Shown: piece by piece, positions 9,192 to 19,291 of the stretch
How the letters are laid out: each line of letters starts with the position of its first letter
How positions within the stretch are numbered: position 1 is the first letter of the stretch
Source: Liquidambar formosana
Taxonomy: Eukaryota > Streptophyta > Magnoliopsida > Saxifragales > Altingiaceae
Direction: 5' to 3'
DNA length: 64,000 bases
Assembly (NCBI GenBank): GCA_039720395.1
Contig: CM077823.1
Span: forward strand, 34,678,371 to 34,742,370
Position numbers and translations under genes: made by a program
The notes under the pieces: generated by a model
The model's database searches: none
What the model was told of the DNA's origin: nothing
Seen by the model: the letters and a program-made list of their open reading frames with translations, nothing else

Positions 9192-10730
9192 ATGGTGAAT
9201 CTCAAGAAAACCAACTCTCCTTCCATCGAGGCAGGCGAATCCTCACAGCCACCGAAGAAAAAGCTCCGGAAATCATCCGCCGCCACTACCCAGCGACACC
9301 GATCTCTGCACACGACGGCGCCTCCTAGGGTTGAAGATCCTCCAGTCCCTCGGCGCCCTCGTCGACAGCCACCTCCTGCACAACGGCCTCTGCCTCCTCC
9401 TCCTCCTCCACCGATTCATCCACCACCTCAGCCACGGCCTCGCCCCGGAGATCCAGAGTACGACTCCGGCCATGAACCTTCCGAAGGGGAAGCTCCGATA
9501 CCTCCCGTTGAGCCTCCACAATATCTCACCCCAGAGCACGGGATTCTCTTTGCCCAAAAGTTTTACAGCAAGAAAGTTGTCTACCCGAAAATCGTCGATC
9601 CGCAGTTTCTCAATCAGCATCACTTCAGGGTCTGTGATCTCCTCTCTGCAGTTGGATTGCTTGACTTCTGCACTATCTCACGCCCCTGCTACAATACCAC
9701 AGTTCGCGTCTTCTACACGCATTTTTCCATGCCTACTCTCGGTCGTGCGACCTCTTATCTCAAAGGGAAGCACATGGTTTTGACAGACTCTCTTCTCAAC
9801 GACTTATTTCATGCTCCCAAGGATGGTGCTGTCATTTCTGAAACTCACTCTTGGCCACGCATTAATGGTTTTCACCACGTTGACGCCTTGAAACTCATTC
9901 TTGGCCGAGACGACATCACGGAGCCATTCAAGCCTCAGTTAAAGGACCTCAGTTTAGAATGCAATCTAATCCACAAGATCCTCTTTTACAATCTCCTTCC
10001 TCGCGGCGGAGGCAAAGACCACGTATCCTACACTGATATTGGGCTTCTCTGGTGCATTCTGACTGGAAAACCCATTAACTTGGGTCATTTGATGCTCCAC
10101 CATATGAGGCTGTGTGTTGAGAAGACCAAGCATGAGGCAAAGGGATCCAAAGCCCCCAAGGACATTGAGGGTCGCAGCATTCTTCCATATGGGGCAGCTT
10201 TATCCGTCGTTTTTGAGCACTTTGGTATCCCTCCCACTACTGGCGATGTCTTCCATCCTACTTTCCGAAACAAAATCAATGCCTCCTTCTTGGGTTGGAT
10301 GAATTACTCTCTTGTCCAAGGTGTATGGGTCAAGAAAGGTACACTTCTTGATGACGAGGAAGGCCCTGAAGACCAGCAAGTGCAGCATGAGGCTCCTCCT
10401 CCTCCTCCTGTCACCTCTGATCCATCCACCTTTATTCCTCCCTCTCTTCTCTTTCCTCCCACAGATCATCCTCACTCCCCTTCTCCTACCCCTTCTCATA
10501 CACCACCCCCCACTTCTCATCCTTCCTCTTCCTCTGCTCCTTCTTCTATCTCTGATCTATTCATCTCTTTGACCAACCAAATGACTGACCTCAAGCGCTA
10601 TGTTCAGAGGAAGGTCGAGGGATTACATGATAGGCTTGATGATATGGCTTGTGAGCTGAAAGATATGAAGGATAGCCAAGCCCACCTCACTCAGAAGATC
10701 AGTGACACCTTTCCTGCCTTTTCGTTATGA
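9192..10730 (+). CDS. Sirevirus second ORF, 512-aa structural-like protein of unknown function (copy 1)
   Basis: Intact ORF after pol. The N-terminus (about 1-40) is basic and Ser/Lys-rich with PPKKKLRK, which could be a nuclear signal. Residues about 45-95 are strongly Pro/Arg-rich. A globular region (about 115-395) includes FAQKFYSKKVVYP, FYTHFSMP and LPYGAALSVVF; its pattern resembles the 'putative plant transposon protein' domain of other retrotransposon ORFs. This is a judgement by eye. A second Pro/Ser-rich stretch (about 400-455) follows, then a C-terminal heptad-like segment (about 460-505, containing LKRYVQRKVEGLHDRLDDM) that should form a coiled coil. I see no signal peptide or membrane segment, so an envelope label is not supported. 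The ATG sits in CCCATGG. The 5' third is much richer in C than the AT-rich pol gene. Confidence 0.85.
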   Translation: MVNLKKTNSPSIEAGESSQPPKKKLRKSSAATTQRHRSLHTTAPPRVEDPPVPRRPRRQPPPAQRPLPPPPPPPIHPPPQPRPRPGDPEYDSGHEPSEGEAPIPPVEPPQYLTPEHGILFAQKFYSKKVVYPKIVDPQFLNQHHFRVCDLLSAVGLLDFCTISRPCYNTTVRVFYTHFSMPTLGRATSYLKGKHMVLTDSLLNDLFHAPKDGAVISETHSWPRINGFHHVDALKLILGRDDITEPFKPQLKDLSLECNLIHKILFYNLLPRGGGKDHVSYTDIGLLWCILTGKPINLGHLMLHHMRLCVEKTKHEAKGSKAPKDIEGRSILPYGAALSVVFEHFGIPPTTGDVFHPTFRNKINASFLGWMNYSLVQGVWVKKGTLLDDEEGPEDQQVQHEAPPPPPVTSDPSTFIPPSLLFPPTDHPHSPSPTPSHTPPPTSHPSSSSAPSSISDLFISLTNQMTDLKRYVQRKVEGLHDRLDDMACELKDMKDSQAHLTQKISDTFPAFSL

Positions 10731-11099
10731 TCGCTTTTGATAGATGACAAAGGGGGAGAAATATTTTGATAGATGTTTTTGTTTATAGAAATATGGATGT
10801 TTTTGGATATATGAAAATCTTGATAGATGGAAATTTTGTGTACTTTTTGGAAATTCTTGATGTATTACAACATTGTTATGAAATGAATTTTTGTTTAAAG
10901 AATCTTGATTATAAATTTCTTTTATATGTGCGCTTACACTTGGATAATATGTTGAAATTTATACATAATGCATCTTAAATAATTCTAATGACATATCTAT
11001 ATGATGCATAATGATAGGGGGAGAATATTTGTTCTTAATTTTTGGGCATTTTACCCCATTAAAACATCTATGGATTGTCATCATCAAAAAGGGGGAGAT
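10731..11099 (+). other. 3' untranslated spacer with three polypurine tracts (copy 1)
   Basis: Noncoding, T-rich. Three AGGGGGAGA-type purine tracts occur at 10,749-10,761, 11,016-11,025 and 11,086-11,098. The last directly abuts LTR 2 and is the presumed plus-strand primer. Several polypurine copies before the 3' LTR is a known Sirevirus feature. The short open frame inside is not considered a gene. Confidence 0.8.
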
Positions 11100-11485
11100 T
11101 GTTGGCCTAAATGGTTTAATCCCCGAGGTTTTGATGATAACAATACATAATAAGATGTTTAAGGACTAATGAGCAGTTAAGTGATGAATCTAGACAGGTA
11201 TCAAAGCCGCTAAATGGTTCAAGCACTTAAGGATCAAAATGCACAAAGCAAACAAAGCAAGACCATATGTAAGCAGCACAATGGATCCATCAATTGATCA
11301 AGAGCAATCAAGTTTTATCACAAGTCAATTTGTGACAACACTAGGAAAATCTTGTAAGATTGCTTTCAATCCTTGCTCACCAGTTGGAAGGGCTTAAAAC
11401 ATTGCAAATTCAATGACCTTAAAGACCTAAAAATGACGAACTGTTCAATAAGAAGGAAAGTTGTATTTTGTCTGAAATCAGGGAT

Positions 11486-11891
11486 TTTCAGACGGCTGAA
11501 ACAATGTTTCAGCCGGCTGAAAATGATGTTTCAGCAGGCTGAATCTTTTTCAGCAGGCTGAAAATGTTAACTCCTATAGAACACCCTCTCTGTATTTTTC
11601 AGACGGCTCTTTGAGCCGGCTGAAATTCAGTTTGAGCCGGCTGAAAGTTTGATCAGACGGCTGAAGGAGCAGGCTTGCTCACATGCCAAATGTTAACCTC
11701 TCTGAAATTTTCAGCAGCCTTAATCAGACGGCTGAAATGACACTTCAGACGGCTGAAAGTCAGGTTTAAGACGGCTGAGAAATATGAACTTATGTTCCTC
11801 TTCTACACCCTCTCTGGAATATTCAGTAGCCTCACTTAGACGGCTGAAAAGGATGTTTCAGACGGCTGAAATATTTTTCAGCCGGCTGAAA
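11486..11891 (+). repeat. Palindrome array in LTR 2
   Basis: Same copies and spacing as in LTR 1, shifted by 8,191 bp. Confidence 0.85.
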
Positions 11892-12007
11892 ACCTCGGGA
11901 AAATTATAACGGCTAGTTTTTTAACGGATATTTGAAGCATTTATTGCCCACCAAACTTCTTTTCCCGGCATTTATTGTTCCAGAACGGCTAGTATGGACC
12001 CCTTGAG

Positions 12008-12015
12008 TATAAATA
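12008..12015 (+). promoter_or_regulatory. TATA box of LTR 2
   Basis: TATAAATA as in LTR 1. In this position it could drive a full transcript of the second internal unit. Confidence 0.75.
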
Positions 12016-12542
12016 CAAGGCTTGAGCTCATTTATGAGCATTCATTGAGCTAAAACAAGAAAATCAATTACAAGCCCTAATTCCTCTTGTGAGCATTCAT
12101 TGAAATCAATCAATAGCTGAAGTGTGCCTTCATTTTGCTGTGTATTTACTCTTTGAGAGAGCCTTCTTTGTACACAAAATCATCTCCAAATACTTTGTAT
12201 CAAAAGGGTTGTGAATACCCTCACTTGTAAGCACTTGAGAAGAGTGCATTTGGCTAAGTGTTGGTGAAGAACACTCAAGTTGTAAAGGTTTGCTGCTCCA
12301 CCTTGAAGGAGAGTGATAGTGGATTGGTGAATCCTCAAGCGCGCTCTTGAGGCGAGGACGTAGGCGGGAGGCCGAACCTCGTTATATCGTTTGCATTCTT
12401 CTTCCCTTAATCTCTTTATTATTGCATTGTCTTACATTTAATTTTGCTTGCAATAATCTGAGTTTAGTTTGCTATAATTTTTTTTAATTGGCCAATAACC
12501 CTATTCACCCCCCCTCTAGGGTTATTCACTTGGGACTACAAT

Positions 12543-12554
12543 TGGTATCAGAGC
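12543..12554 (+). other. Primer binding site, initiator tRNA-Met type (copy 2)
   Basis: TGGTATCAGAGC, two bases after LTR 2, identical to copy 1. Confidence 0.92.
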
Positions 12555-12596
12555 CCAACCTCTAGCATTTGACATATTTGTCTTGCGAGGAACGAT

Positions 12597-15500
12597 ATGG
12601 CCAACTATAGTGGTAACGGATTCTCCGAAGGACAATCGTCCAATAGACCACCACTTTTCAATGGAGATGCATCTCTCTACAATTTTTGGAAAATTAGAAT
12701 GCAAATCTTTATTCAATCCACTAGCTATGAGCTGTGGAACATTACTTCTAAGGGTCCTTTAATCCCTACTAAAGTGGTAGATGGAGTTACACTTCCTAAA
12801 GTACCACAAGAATACACCACAGCTGATCACAAGTCCCTAGAACTTAATTCCAAAGCCATTGGGCTGTTATATTGTGCTCTAACTAATGATGAGTTTAGCA
12901 AAATCTCTAGGTGCACTAGTGCCAAAGAGATATGGGATACATTGGAGGTTACCTATGAAGGAACATCTCAAGTAAAAGAAGCTAAAATTAACATGCTTGT
13001 TTGTGAATATGAAATGTTCAAAATGAAAAAAGATGAATCTATTAGAGATATGTTTGCTAGATTTAATGCTATTATCAATCCCTTGAGTTCTCTTGGAAAA
13101 ACTTACACTAACTCCGAATTGGTGAGAAAAATTCTTAGGAGCTTGCCTAAGCAATGGGATGTCCTCACCACAACTCTACTTCAATCAAAGGAGCTATCAT
13201 CAATGACCTTGAGTGATCTTGATGGCAACTTAGTCACACAAGAACTCGCATTCAAAGCTCGTGAAATTGATGAAGGAAAGACTTCCAAGAGTATGGCTCT
13301 CAAAGCCTCACAAGATGAAGAAGAAACACCAAGTGAAGAATGTGAAAATGAGGAAGATGAAGACATTGCTTTCATTTCTCACAAGCTCAAAAGGTTCTTT
13401 TCTAGAAGAAATCAAGGAAGGAGATTCAACAAGGGAGACTCCTCCAAAAGAATTCCAAATAGAGGAGAGACTTCAAATAGAGAACCTCAAGTGTGTTTTG
13501 AATGTAAGAAGCCCGGGCATATCAAGATAAATTGCCCCCAACTCAACAACAACTACAACAAGACGAGCCACAACAACAACAACTTCAAGGACAATAGAAA
13601 ATTCAAGAAGAAGGCTTTCACCGTCACTTGGGATGATGAAGCAAATAGTGATGAAGAAGATGAGGAGGCTTCATGCGATCAAGAAGTTGCAAACTTTTGT
13701 CTCATGGCAAAAGAAGACGAGGTATGCTTGAAGTCCTCAAGTAATGAGAAATGGTTTCTTGATAGCGGTTGCTCAAGGCATATGACGGGTGATAGATCCA
13801 AGTTCGTCTCTTTGAAGCCCAAGGATGGCGGCTACGTGACATTTGGAGACAATGCCAAGGGTAAGATAATTGGCATTGGAAAGGTTGGTAAGAATTCCCC
13901 ACTTTGTGTTGAAAATGTTTTGTTAGTTGATGGCTTAAAGCATAATCTCCTTAGCATTAGTCAATTATGTGATAAAGGCTATAGAGTTACTTTTAAATCA
14001 AATAAATGCATAATTGAGGATGATGATAAGACCCTATTCGTTGCATATAGGATTGGTAACATCTATGCTATAGAGTTTGAAGAAATCGCATTACAAAATG
14101 TACATTGCTTCTCCGCTTTAAATGAAAATCATTGGTTATGGCATAGAAGGCTTGGACATGCTAGCATGGATTTGATTTCAAAACTTTCTAGGCATGAACT
14201 AGTTAGAGGTTTACCAAAAGCAAAGTTTTCAAAAGATGGTGTTTGTAGTGCATGCCAATTTGGAAAACAAACCAAGTCTTCTTTTAAAACAAAATCTCAT
14301 ATTTCAACTACTAGACCTTTGCAACTCATTCATATGGACTTATTTGGACCCATTGCTATTGCAAGTCTTGGAGGGAAGCATTATGCATTTGTGATTGTTG
14401 ATGACTACTCTAGATATACATGGGTGTTCTTCCTTGCACATAAAGATGAGACTCATGCTACATTTATTGCATATTGTAGAAGAGTCCAAAATGAGAAAGG
14501 CTATACCATTACACATGTTAGGAGTGATAGGGGGAGCGAATTTGTCAATAAAGATATTGAACAATATTGTAACGAAAATGGTTTTGATCATAATTTCTCC
14601 GCTCCTAGAACTCCTCAACAAAATGGTGTGGTTGAAAGAAAGAATAGAACTCTTGAAGAAATGTCTAGAACCATGCTTAATGAACATTCCTTGCCTCAAT
14701 ACTTTTGGGCCGAAGCCGTTAACACCGCATGCTATGTTATGAATCGAGTGCTATTAAGATCTAAACTTGGTAAAACTCCCTATGAATTATGGAATGATAA
14801 GAAGCCTAACATAGGTTACTTTAGAGTTTTTGGTTGTAAATGCTTTATATTAAATGATAGAGATAAACTTTCCAAATTTGATTCTAAATCCGATGAAGGT
14901 GTGTTTCTTGGTTATTCTATGAAGAGCAAAGCATATAGGGTGTTTAATAAGAGAACTTTAACCGTTCAAGAATCAATGCATGTTGTATTTGATGAAACTA
15001 ACCCACTTGCTCCCAAGAGAAATGTGGATGATGATGATATAGGTACAAGCTTGCAAGAACAAGTTGAGAACTTGAATCTTAATGACAAGCAAGATCCACA
15101 AGGCAAAGACAAAGAGAAGGAAGAAGATGAAGTCATTGAAATCAAGAAACCGGAAAAAGAAATAGAAATTGAAGACACTCCACTTCATCCGGATGTCACC
15201 AAGACTTGGAAATTTGTGAGGAATCATCCTAAGGATCAAATCCTAGGTGAACCCTCACGTGGGGTAAGAACTCGTTCTTCCATGAGAAATATATGTGATC
15301 ATCTTGCATTTTTATCTCAAATTGAACCTAAGAACATAAATGAAGCCGAAAGTGATGAATCTTGGATACTAGCTATGCAAGAAGAGCTTAACCAATTTGA
15401 AAGGAACAAAGTTTGGACCTTAGTTCCTAGACCACATGACCATGGTGTAATAGGCACCAAGTGGGTATATAGAAACAAGAAGGATGAATCGGGCACCATT

Positions 15501-16856
15501 GTAAGAAACAAGGCACGTCTAGTTGCCCAAGGTTTCAATCAACAAGAAGGCATTGATTATGATGAAACATATGCACCAGTTGCTAGACTTGAAGCCATTA
15601 GGATGTTACTTGCATTTGCATGTCATAAAGATTTCAAATTATTTCAAATGGATGTCAAGAGTGCCTTTTTAAATGGTTTTATTGAAGAGGAAGTTTATGT
15701 TGAACAACCTCCCGGTTTTGAAAGTCATGAATTTCCAAACCACGTATTTAAATTATCAAAAGCTTTGTATGGGTTGAAACAAGCTCCTAGAGCTTGGTAT
15801 GAGAGACTTAGTGGTTTCCTAATCAAAAACGGTTTCAAAAGAGGAAAACTTGACACCACACTTTTTATCAAAACCATTGATAAGGACATGCTTATTATTC
15901 AAATATATGTTGATGACATTATTTTTGGTTCTACTAATGTAAGTTTATGTGAGGATTTTGCTAAAGTCATGCAAGAAGAATTTGAAATGAGCATGATGGG
16001 CGAACTCAATTTCTTCCTTGGATTACAAATCAAGCAAACAAAGGAAGGAACCTTCTTAAATCAATCCAAATATGTCAAAGATTTAATCAAGAAGTATGGA
16101 TTGGAAGATGGAAGGAATTTCGCCACACCAATGAGCACCTCCATCAAACTCGAGAAAGATGAGAAAGGTAAATGCGTGGATCAAAAGAAATACCGAGGTA
16201 TGATTGGTAGTTTACTTTATCTCACCGCTAGTAGACCGGATATTATGTATAGTGTATGTTTGTGTGCTAGATATCAATCATGTCCTAAAGAATCTCACAT
16301 GCTTGCTGTTAAACGCATATTTAAATATCTTAGTGGCTCTATCAATCTTGGCATATGGTATCCTAAATTCACATCATTTGACATGCTTAGTTATTCCGAT
16401 GCGGACTTTGCCGGATGCAAAGATGGTCGCAAAAGCACAAGTGGGACTTGTCATTTTCTTGGACATTCCCTAGTTTCTTGGTTTAGCAAGAAACAAACTT
16501 CGGTTGCTCTTTCCACAGCCGAGGCCGAGTATTTGGCAGCCGGAAGTTGTTGTGCACAAGTGTTGTACATGAAACAACAACTTGAGGACTTTGGATTGCA
16601 TTATGATCATATTCCCATAAAATGCGATAATACAAGTGCAATTAATCTCACTAAAAATCCCATTCAGCACTCACGAACCAAACATATTGAAATAAGACAT
16701 CATTTTATAAGAGATCATGTTCAAAGAGGAGATGTTGAAATTGAATTTGTTGGAACCGAACATCAATTGGCGGACATTTTTACAAAACCACTTCAAGAGG
16801 ATAGATTTAATTTCATTAAACGTGAACTTGGCATGTGTTTAAGTGATGATATATGA
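12597..16856 (+). CDS. Sirevirus gag-pol polyprotein, copy 2
   Basis: Second intact 1,419-aa ORF. Its protein is identical to that of copy 1 across the full length, with the same gag, zinc knuckle, DSG protease, integrase, YVDDI reverse transcriptase and RNase H motifs. It is bounded by LTR 2 and LTR 3. Absolute identity over 4,260 bp implies a very recent duplication, recent gene conversion or an assembly repeat; read coverage would tell these apart. Confidence 0.95.
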   Translation: MANYSGNGFSEGQSSNRPPLFNGDASLYNFWKIRMQIFIQSTSYELWNITSKGPLIPTKVVDGVTLPKVPQEYTTADHKSLELNSKAIGLLYCALTNDEFSKISRCTSAKEIWDTLEVTYEGTSQVKEAKINMLVCEYEMFKMKKDESIRDMFARFNAIINPLSSLGKTYTNSELVRKILRSLPKQWDVLTTTLLQSKELSSMTLSDLDGNLVTQELAFKAREIDEGKTSKSMALKASQDEEETPSEECENEEDEDIAFISHKLKRFFSRRNQGRRFNKGDSSKRIPNRGETSNREPQVCFECKKPGHIKINCPQLNNNYNKTSHNNNNFKDNRKFKKKAFTVTWDDEANSDEEDEEASCDQEVANFCLMAKEDEVCLKSSSNEKWFLDSGCSRHMTGDRSKFVSLKPKDGGYVTFGDNAKGKIIGIGKVGKNSPLCVENVLLVDGLKHNLLSISQLCDKGYRVTFKSNKCIIEDDDKTLFVAYRIGNIYAIEFEEIALQNVHCFSALNENHWLWHRRLGHASMDLISKLSRHELVRGLPKAKFSKDGVCSACQFGKQTKSSFKTKSHISTTRPLQLIHMDLFGPIAIASLGGKHYAFVIVDDYSRYTWVFFLAHKDETHATFIAYCRRVQNEKGYTITHVRSDRGSEFVNKDIEQYCNENGFDHNFSAPRTPQQNGVVERKNRTLEEMSRTMLNEHSLPQYFWAEAVNTACYVMNRVLLRSKLGKTPYELWNDKKPNIGYFRVFGCKCFILNDRDKLSKFDSKSDEGVFLGYSMKSKAYRVFNKRTLTVQESMHVVFDETNPLAPKRNVDDDDIGTSLQEQVENLNLNDKQDPQGKDKEKEEDEVIEIKKPEKEIEIEDTPLHPDVTKTWKFVRNHPKDQILGEPSRGVRTRSSMRNICDHLAFLSQIEPKNINEAESDESWILAMQEELNQFERNKVWTLVPRPHDHGVIGTKWVYRNKKDESGTIVRNKARLVAQGFNQQEGIDYDETYAPVARLEAIRMLLAFACHKDFKLFQMDVKSAFLNGFIEEEVYVEQPPGFESHEFPNHVFKLSKALYGLKQAPRAWYERLSGFLIKNGFKRGKLDTTLFIKTIDKDMLIIQIYVDDIIFGSTNVSLCEDFAKVMQEEFEMSMMGELNFFLGLQIKQTKEGTFLNQSKYVKDLIKKYGLEDGRNFATPMSTSIKLEKDEKGKCVDQKKYRGMIGSLLYLTASRPDIMYSVCLCARYQSCPKESHMLAVKRIFKYLSGSINLGIWYPKFTSFDMLSYSDADFAGCKDGRKSTSGTCHFLGHSLVSWFSKKQTSVALSTAEAEYLAAGSCCAQVLYMKQQLEDFGLHYDHIPIKCDNTSAINLTKNPIQHSRTKHIEIRHHFIRDHVQRGDVEIEFVGTEHQLADIFTKPLQEDRFNFIKRELGMCLSDDI

Positions 16857-17383
16857 AAACATGTTCATGATAATGATTTTCTGCACCTTGAATTTTTTTT
16901 ATTTTCTGTCTGATATTTTCAGACGGCTGAAAGTTATTTCAGCCGGCTGAAAATTGTTTCAGACGGCTGACTCACTCAGTCAGACGGCTGAAATCCCTGC
17001 ATCTGAACATTTTTTTTGGTGCTCTCTGACTTTTTCAGACGGCTTACTTCAGCCGGCTGAAAAATGGAGAAGACGTCCGAAAGAGTACTTTAAGACGGCT
17101 GACTGAATGATTCAGCCGGCTGAATGAGGGTCTCTTGATCAACCCATTTTATGGTTATCTGGTTTTCTCAGACGGATGATTAAGCCGGCTGATATGCTAT
17201 CCAAGCCGACCCAAAGAAGGATTTCAGACGGCTGATAAACCCTTCAGCCGGCTGAAACTGTCGGGGTATATAAACTTTTTAAAGCCCTAAACAGTGATTT
17301 TTCAAATTCCCTTTCGCGGCTTTCACTGTTCTTCTCCTTCTCTCTTCCTCACTGCAACCAAACCCTAAATCTAACCTTCTCCC
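16857..17383 (+). promoter_or_regulatory. Pol-ORF2 spacer with palindrome array (copy 2)
   Basis: Same as copy 1 except for one extra T in the run near 16,891. The palindrome array is at 16,917-17,257. Confidence 0.7.
17267..17274 (+). promoter_or_regulatory. Candidate internal TATA box for ORF2 (copy 2)
   Basis: TATATAAA, same position relative to the array and the ATG (17,384) as in copy 1. Confidence 0.6.
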
Positions 17384-18922
17384 ATGGTGAATCTCAAGAA
17401 AACCAACTCTCCTTCCATCGAGGCAGGCGAATCCTCACAGCCACCGAAGAAAAAGCTCCGGAAATCATCCGCCGCCACTACCCAGCGACACCGATCTCTG
17501 CACACGACGGCGCCTCCTAGGGTTGAAGATCCTCCAGTCCCTCGGCGCCCTCGTCGACAGCCACCTCCTGCACAACGGCCTCTGCCTCCTCCTCCTCCTC
17601 CACCGATTCATCCACCACCTCAGCCACGGCCTCGCCCCGGAGATCCAGAGTACGACTCCGGCCATGAACCTTCCGAAGGGGAAGCTCCGATACCTCCCGT
17701 TGAGCCTCCACAATATCTCACCCCAGAGCACGGGATTCTCTTTGCCCAAAAGTTTTACAGCAAGAAAGTTGTCTACCCGAAAATCGTCGATCCGCAGTTT
17801 CTCAATCAGCATCACTTCAGGGTCTGTGATCTCCTCTCTGCAGTTGGATTGCTTGACTTCTGCACTATCTCACGCCCCTGCTACAATACCACAGTTCGCG
17901 TCTTCTACACGCATTTTTCCATGCCTACTCTCGGTCGTGCGACCTCTTATCTCAAAGGGAAGCACATGGTTTTGACAGACTCTCTTCTCAACGACTTATT
18001 TCATGCTCCCAAGGATGGTGCTGTCATTTCTGAAACTCACTCTTGGCCACGCATTAATGGTTTTCACCACGTTGACGCCTTGAAACTCATTCTTGGCCGA
18101 GACGACATCACGGAGCCATTCAAGCCTCAGTTAAAGGACCTCAGTTTAGAATGCAATCTAATCCACAAGATCCTCTTTTACAATCTCCTTCCTCGCGGCG
18201 GAGGCAAAGACCACGTATCCTACACTGATATTGGGCTTCTCTGGTGCATTCTGACTGGAAAACCCATTAACTTGGGTCATTTGATGCTCCACCATATGAG
18301 GCTGTGTGTTGAGAAGACCAAGCATGAGGCAAAGGGATCCAAAGCCCCCAAGGACATTGAGGGTCGCAGCATTCTTCCATATGGGGCAGCTTTATCCGTC
18401 GTTTTTGAGCACTTTGGTATCCCTCCCACTACTGGCGATGTCTTCCATCCTACTTTCCGAAACAAAATCAATGCCTCCTTCTTGGGTTGGATGAATTACT
18501 CTCTTGTCCAAGGTGTATGGGTCAAGAAAGGTACACTTCTTGATGACGAGGAAGGCCCTGAAGACCAGCAAGTGCAGCATGAGGCTCCTCCTCCTCCTCC
18601 TGTCACCTCTGATCCATCCACCTTTATTCCTCCCTCTCTTCTCTTTCCTCCCACAGATCATCCTCACTCCCCTTCTCCTACCCCTTCTCATACACCACCC
18701 CCCACTTCTCATCCTTCCTCTTCCTCTGCTCCTTCTTCTATCTCTGATCTATTCATCTCTTTGACCAACCAAATGACTGACCTCAAGCGCTATGTTCAGA
18801 GGAAGGTCGAGGGATTACATGATAGGCTTGATGATATGGCTTGTGAGCTGAAAGATATGAAGGATAGCCAAGCCCACCTCACTCAGAAGATCAGTGACAC
18901 CTTTCCTGCCTTTTCGTTATGA
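17384..18922 (+). CDS. Sirevirus second ORF, 512-aa protein (copy 2)
   Basis: Identical protein to copy 1: basic N-terminus, Pro/Arg-rich tract, central domain, Pro/Ser-rich linker, C-terminal coiled coil. It is intact, so both units keep this ORF under apparent coding constraint or are too young to have decayed. Function unknown. Confidence 0.85.
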   Translation: MVNLKKTNSPSIEAGESSQPPKKKLRKSSAATTQRHRSLHTTAPPRVEDPPVPRRPRRQPPPAQRPLPPPPPPPIHPPPQPRPRPGDPEYDSGHEPSEGEAPIPPVEPPQYLTPEHGILFAQKFYSKKVVYPKIVDPQFLNQHHFRVCDLLSAVGLLDFCTISRPCYNTTVRVFYTHFSMPTLGRATSYLKGKHMVLTDSLLNDLFHAPKDGAVISETHSWPRINGFHHVDALKLILGRDDITEPFKPQLKDLSLECNLIHKILFYNLLPRGGGKDHVSYTDIGLLWCILTGKPINLGHLMLHHMRLCVEKTKHEAKGSKAPKDIEGRSILPYGAALSVVFEHFGIPPTTGDVFHPTFRNKINASFLGWMNYSLVQGVWVKKGTLLDDEEGPEDQQVQHEAPPPPPVTSDPSTFIPPSLLFPPTDHPHSPSPTPSHTPPPTSHPSSSSAPSSISDLFISLTNQMTDLKRYVQRKVEGLHDRLDDMACELKDMKDSQAHLTQKISDTFPAFSL

Positions 18923-19291
18923 TCGCTTTTGATAGATGACAAAGGGGGAGAAATATTTTGATAGATGTTTTTGTTTATAGAAATATGGATGTTTTTGGAT
19001 ATATGAAAATCTTGATAGATGGAAATTTTGTGTACTTTTTGGAAATTCTTGATGTATTACAACATTGTTATGAAATGAATTTTTGTTTAAAGAATCTTGA
19101 TTATAAATTTCTTTTATATGTGCGCTTACACTTGGATAATATGTTGAAATTTATACATAATGCATCTTAAATAATTCTAATGACATATCTATATGATGCA
19201 TAATGATAGGGGGAGAATATTTGTTCTTAATTTTTGGGCATTTTACCCCATTAAAACATCTATGGATTGTCATCATCAAAAAGGGGGAGAT
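18923..19291 (+). other. 3' spacer with three polypurine tracts (copy 2)
   Basis: As copy 1: AGGGGGAGA-type tracts at 18,941-18,953, 19,208-19,217 and 19,278-19,290, the last abutting LTR 3. Confidence 0.8.

Larger units (their letters stand above)
11100..12540 (+). repeat. Sirevirus LTR 2 (shared middle LTR)
   Basis: 1,441 bp, appears identical to LTR 1. It serves at once as 3' LTR of the first unit and 5' LTR of the second, with no target duplication on either side. Palindrome array at 11,486-11,891; TATA box at 12,008-12,015. Confidence 0.95.

Noticed and set aside
9273..9623. Antisense open frames opposite the second ORF
   Set aside because: They mirror a Pro/Arg-rich coding strand, are not conserved in character and have no promoter or domain.
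9192..10730. Envelope-like gene label for the second ORF
   Set aside because: No signal peptide, no membrane segment and no glycoprotein features; Pro-rich and coiled-coil regions alone do not support it.
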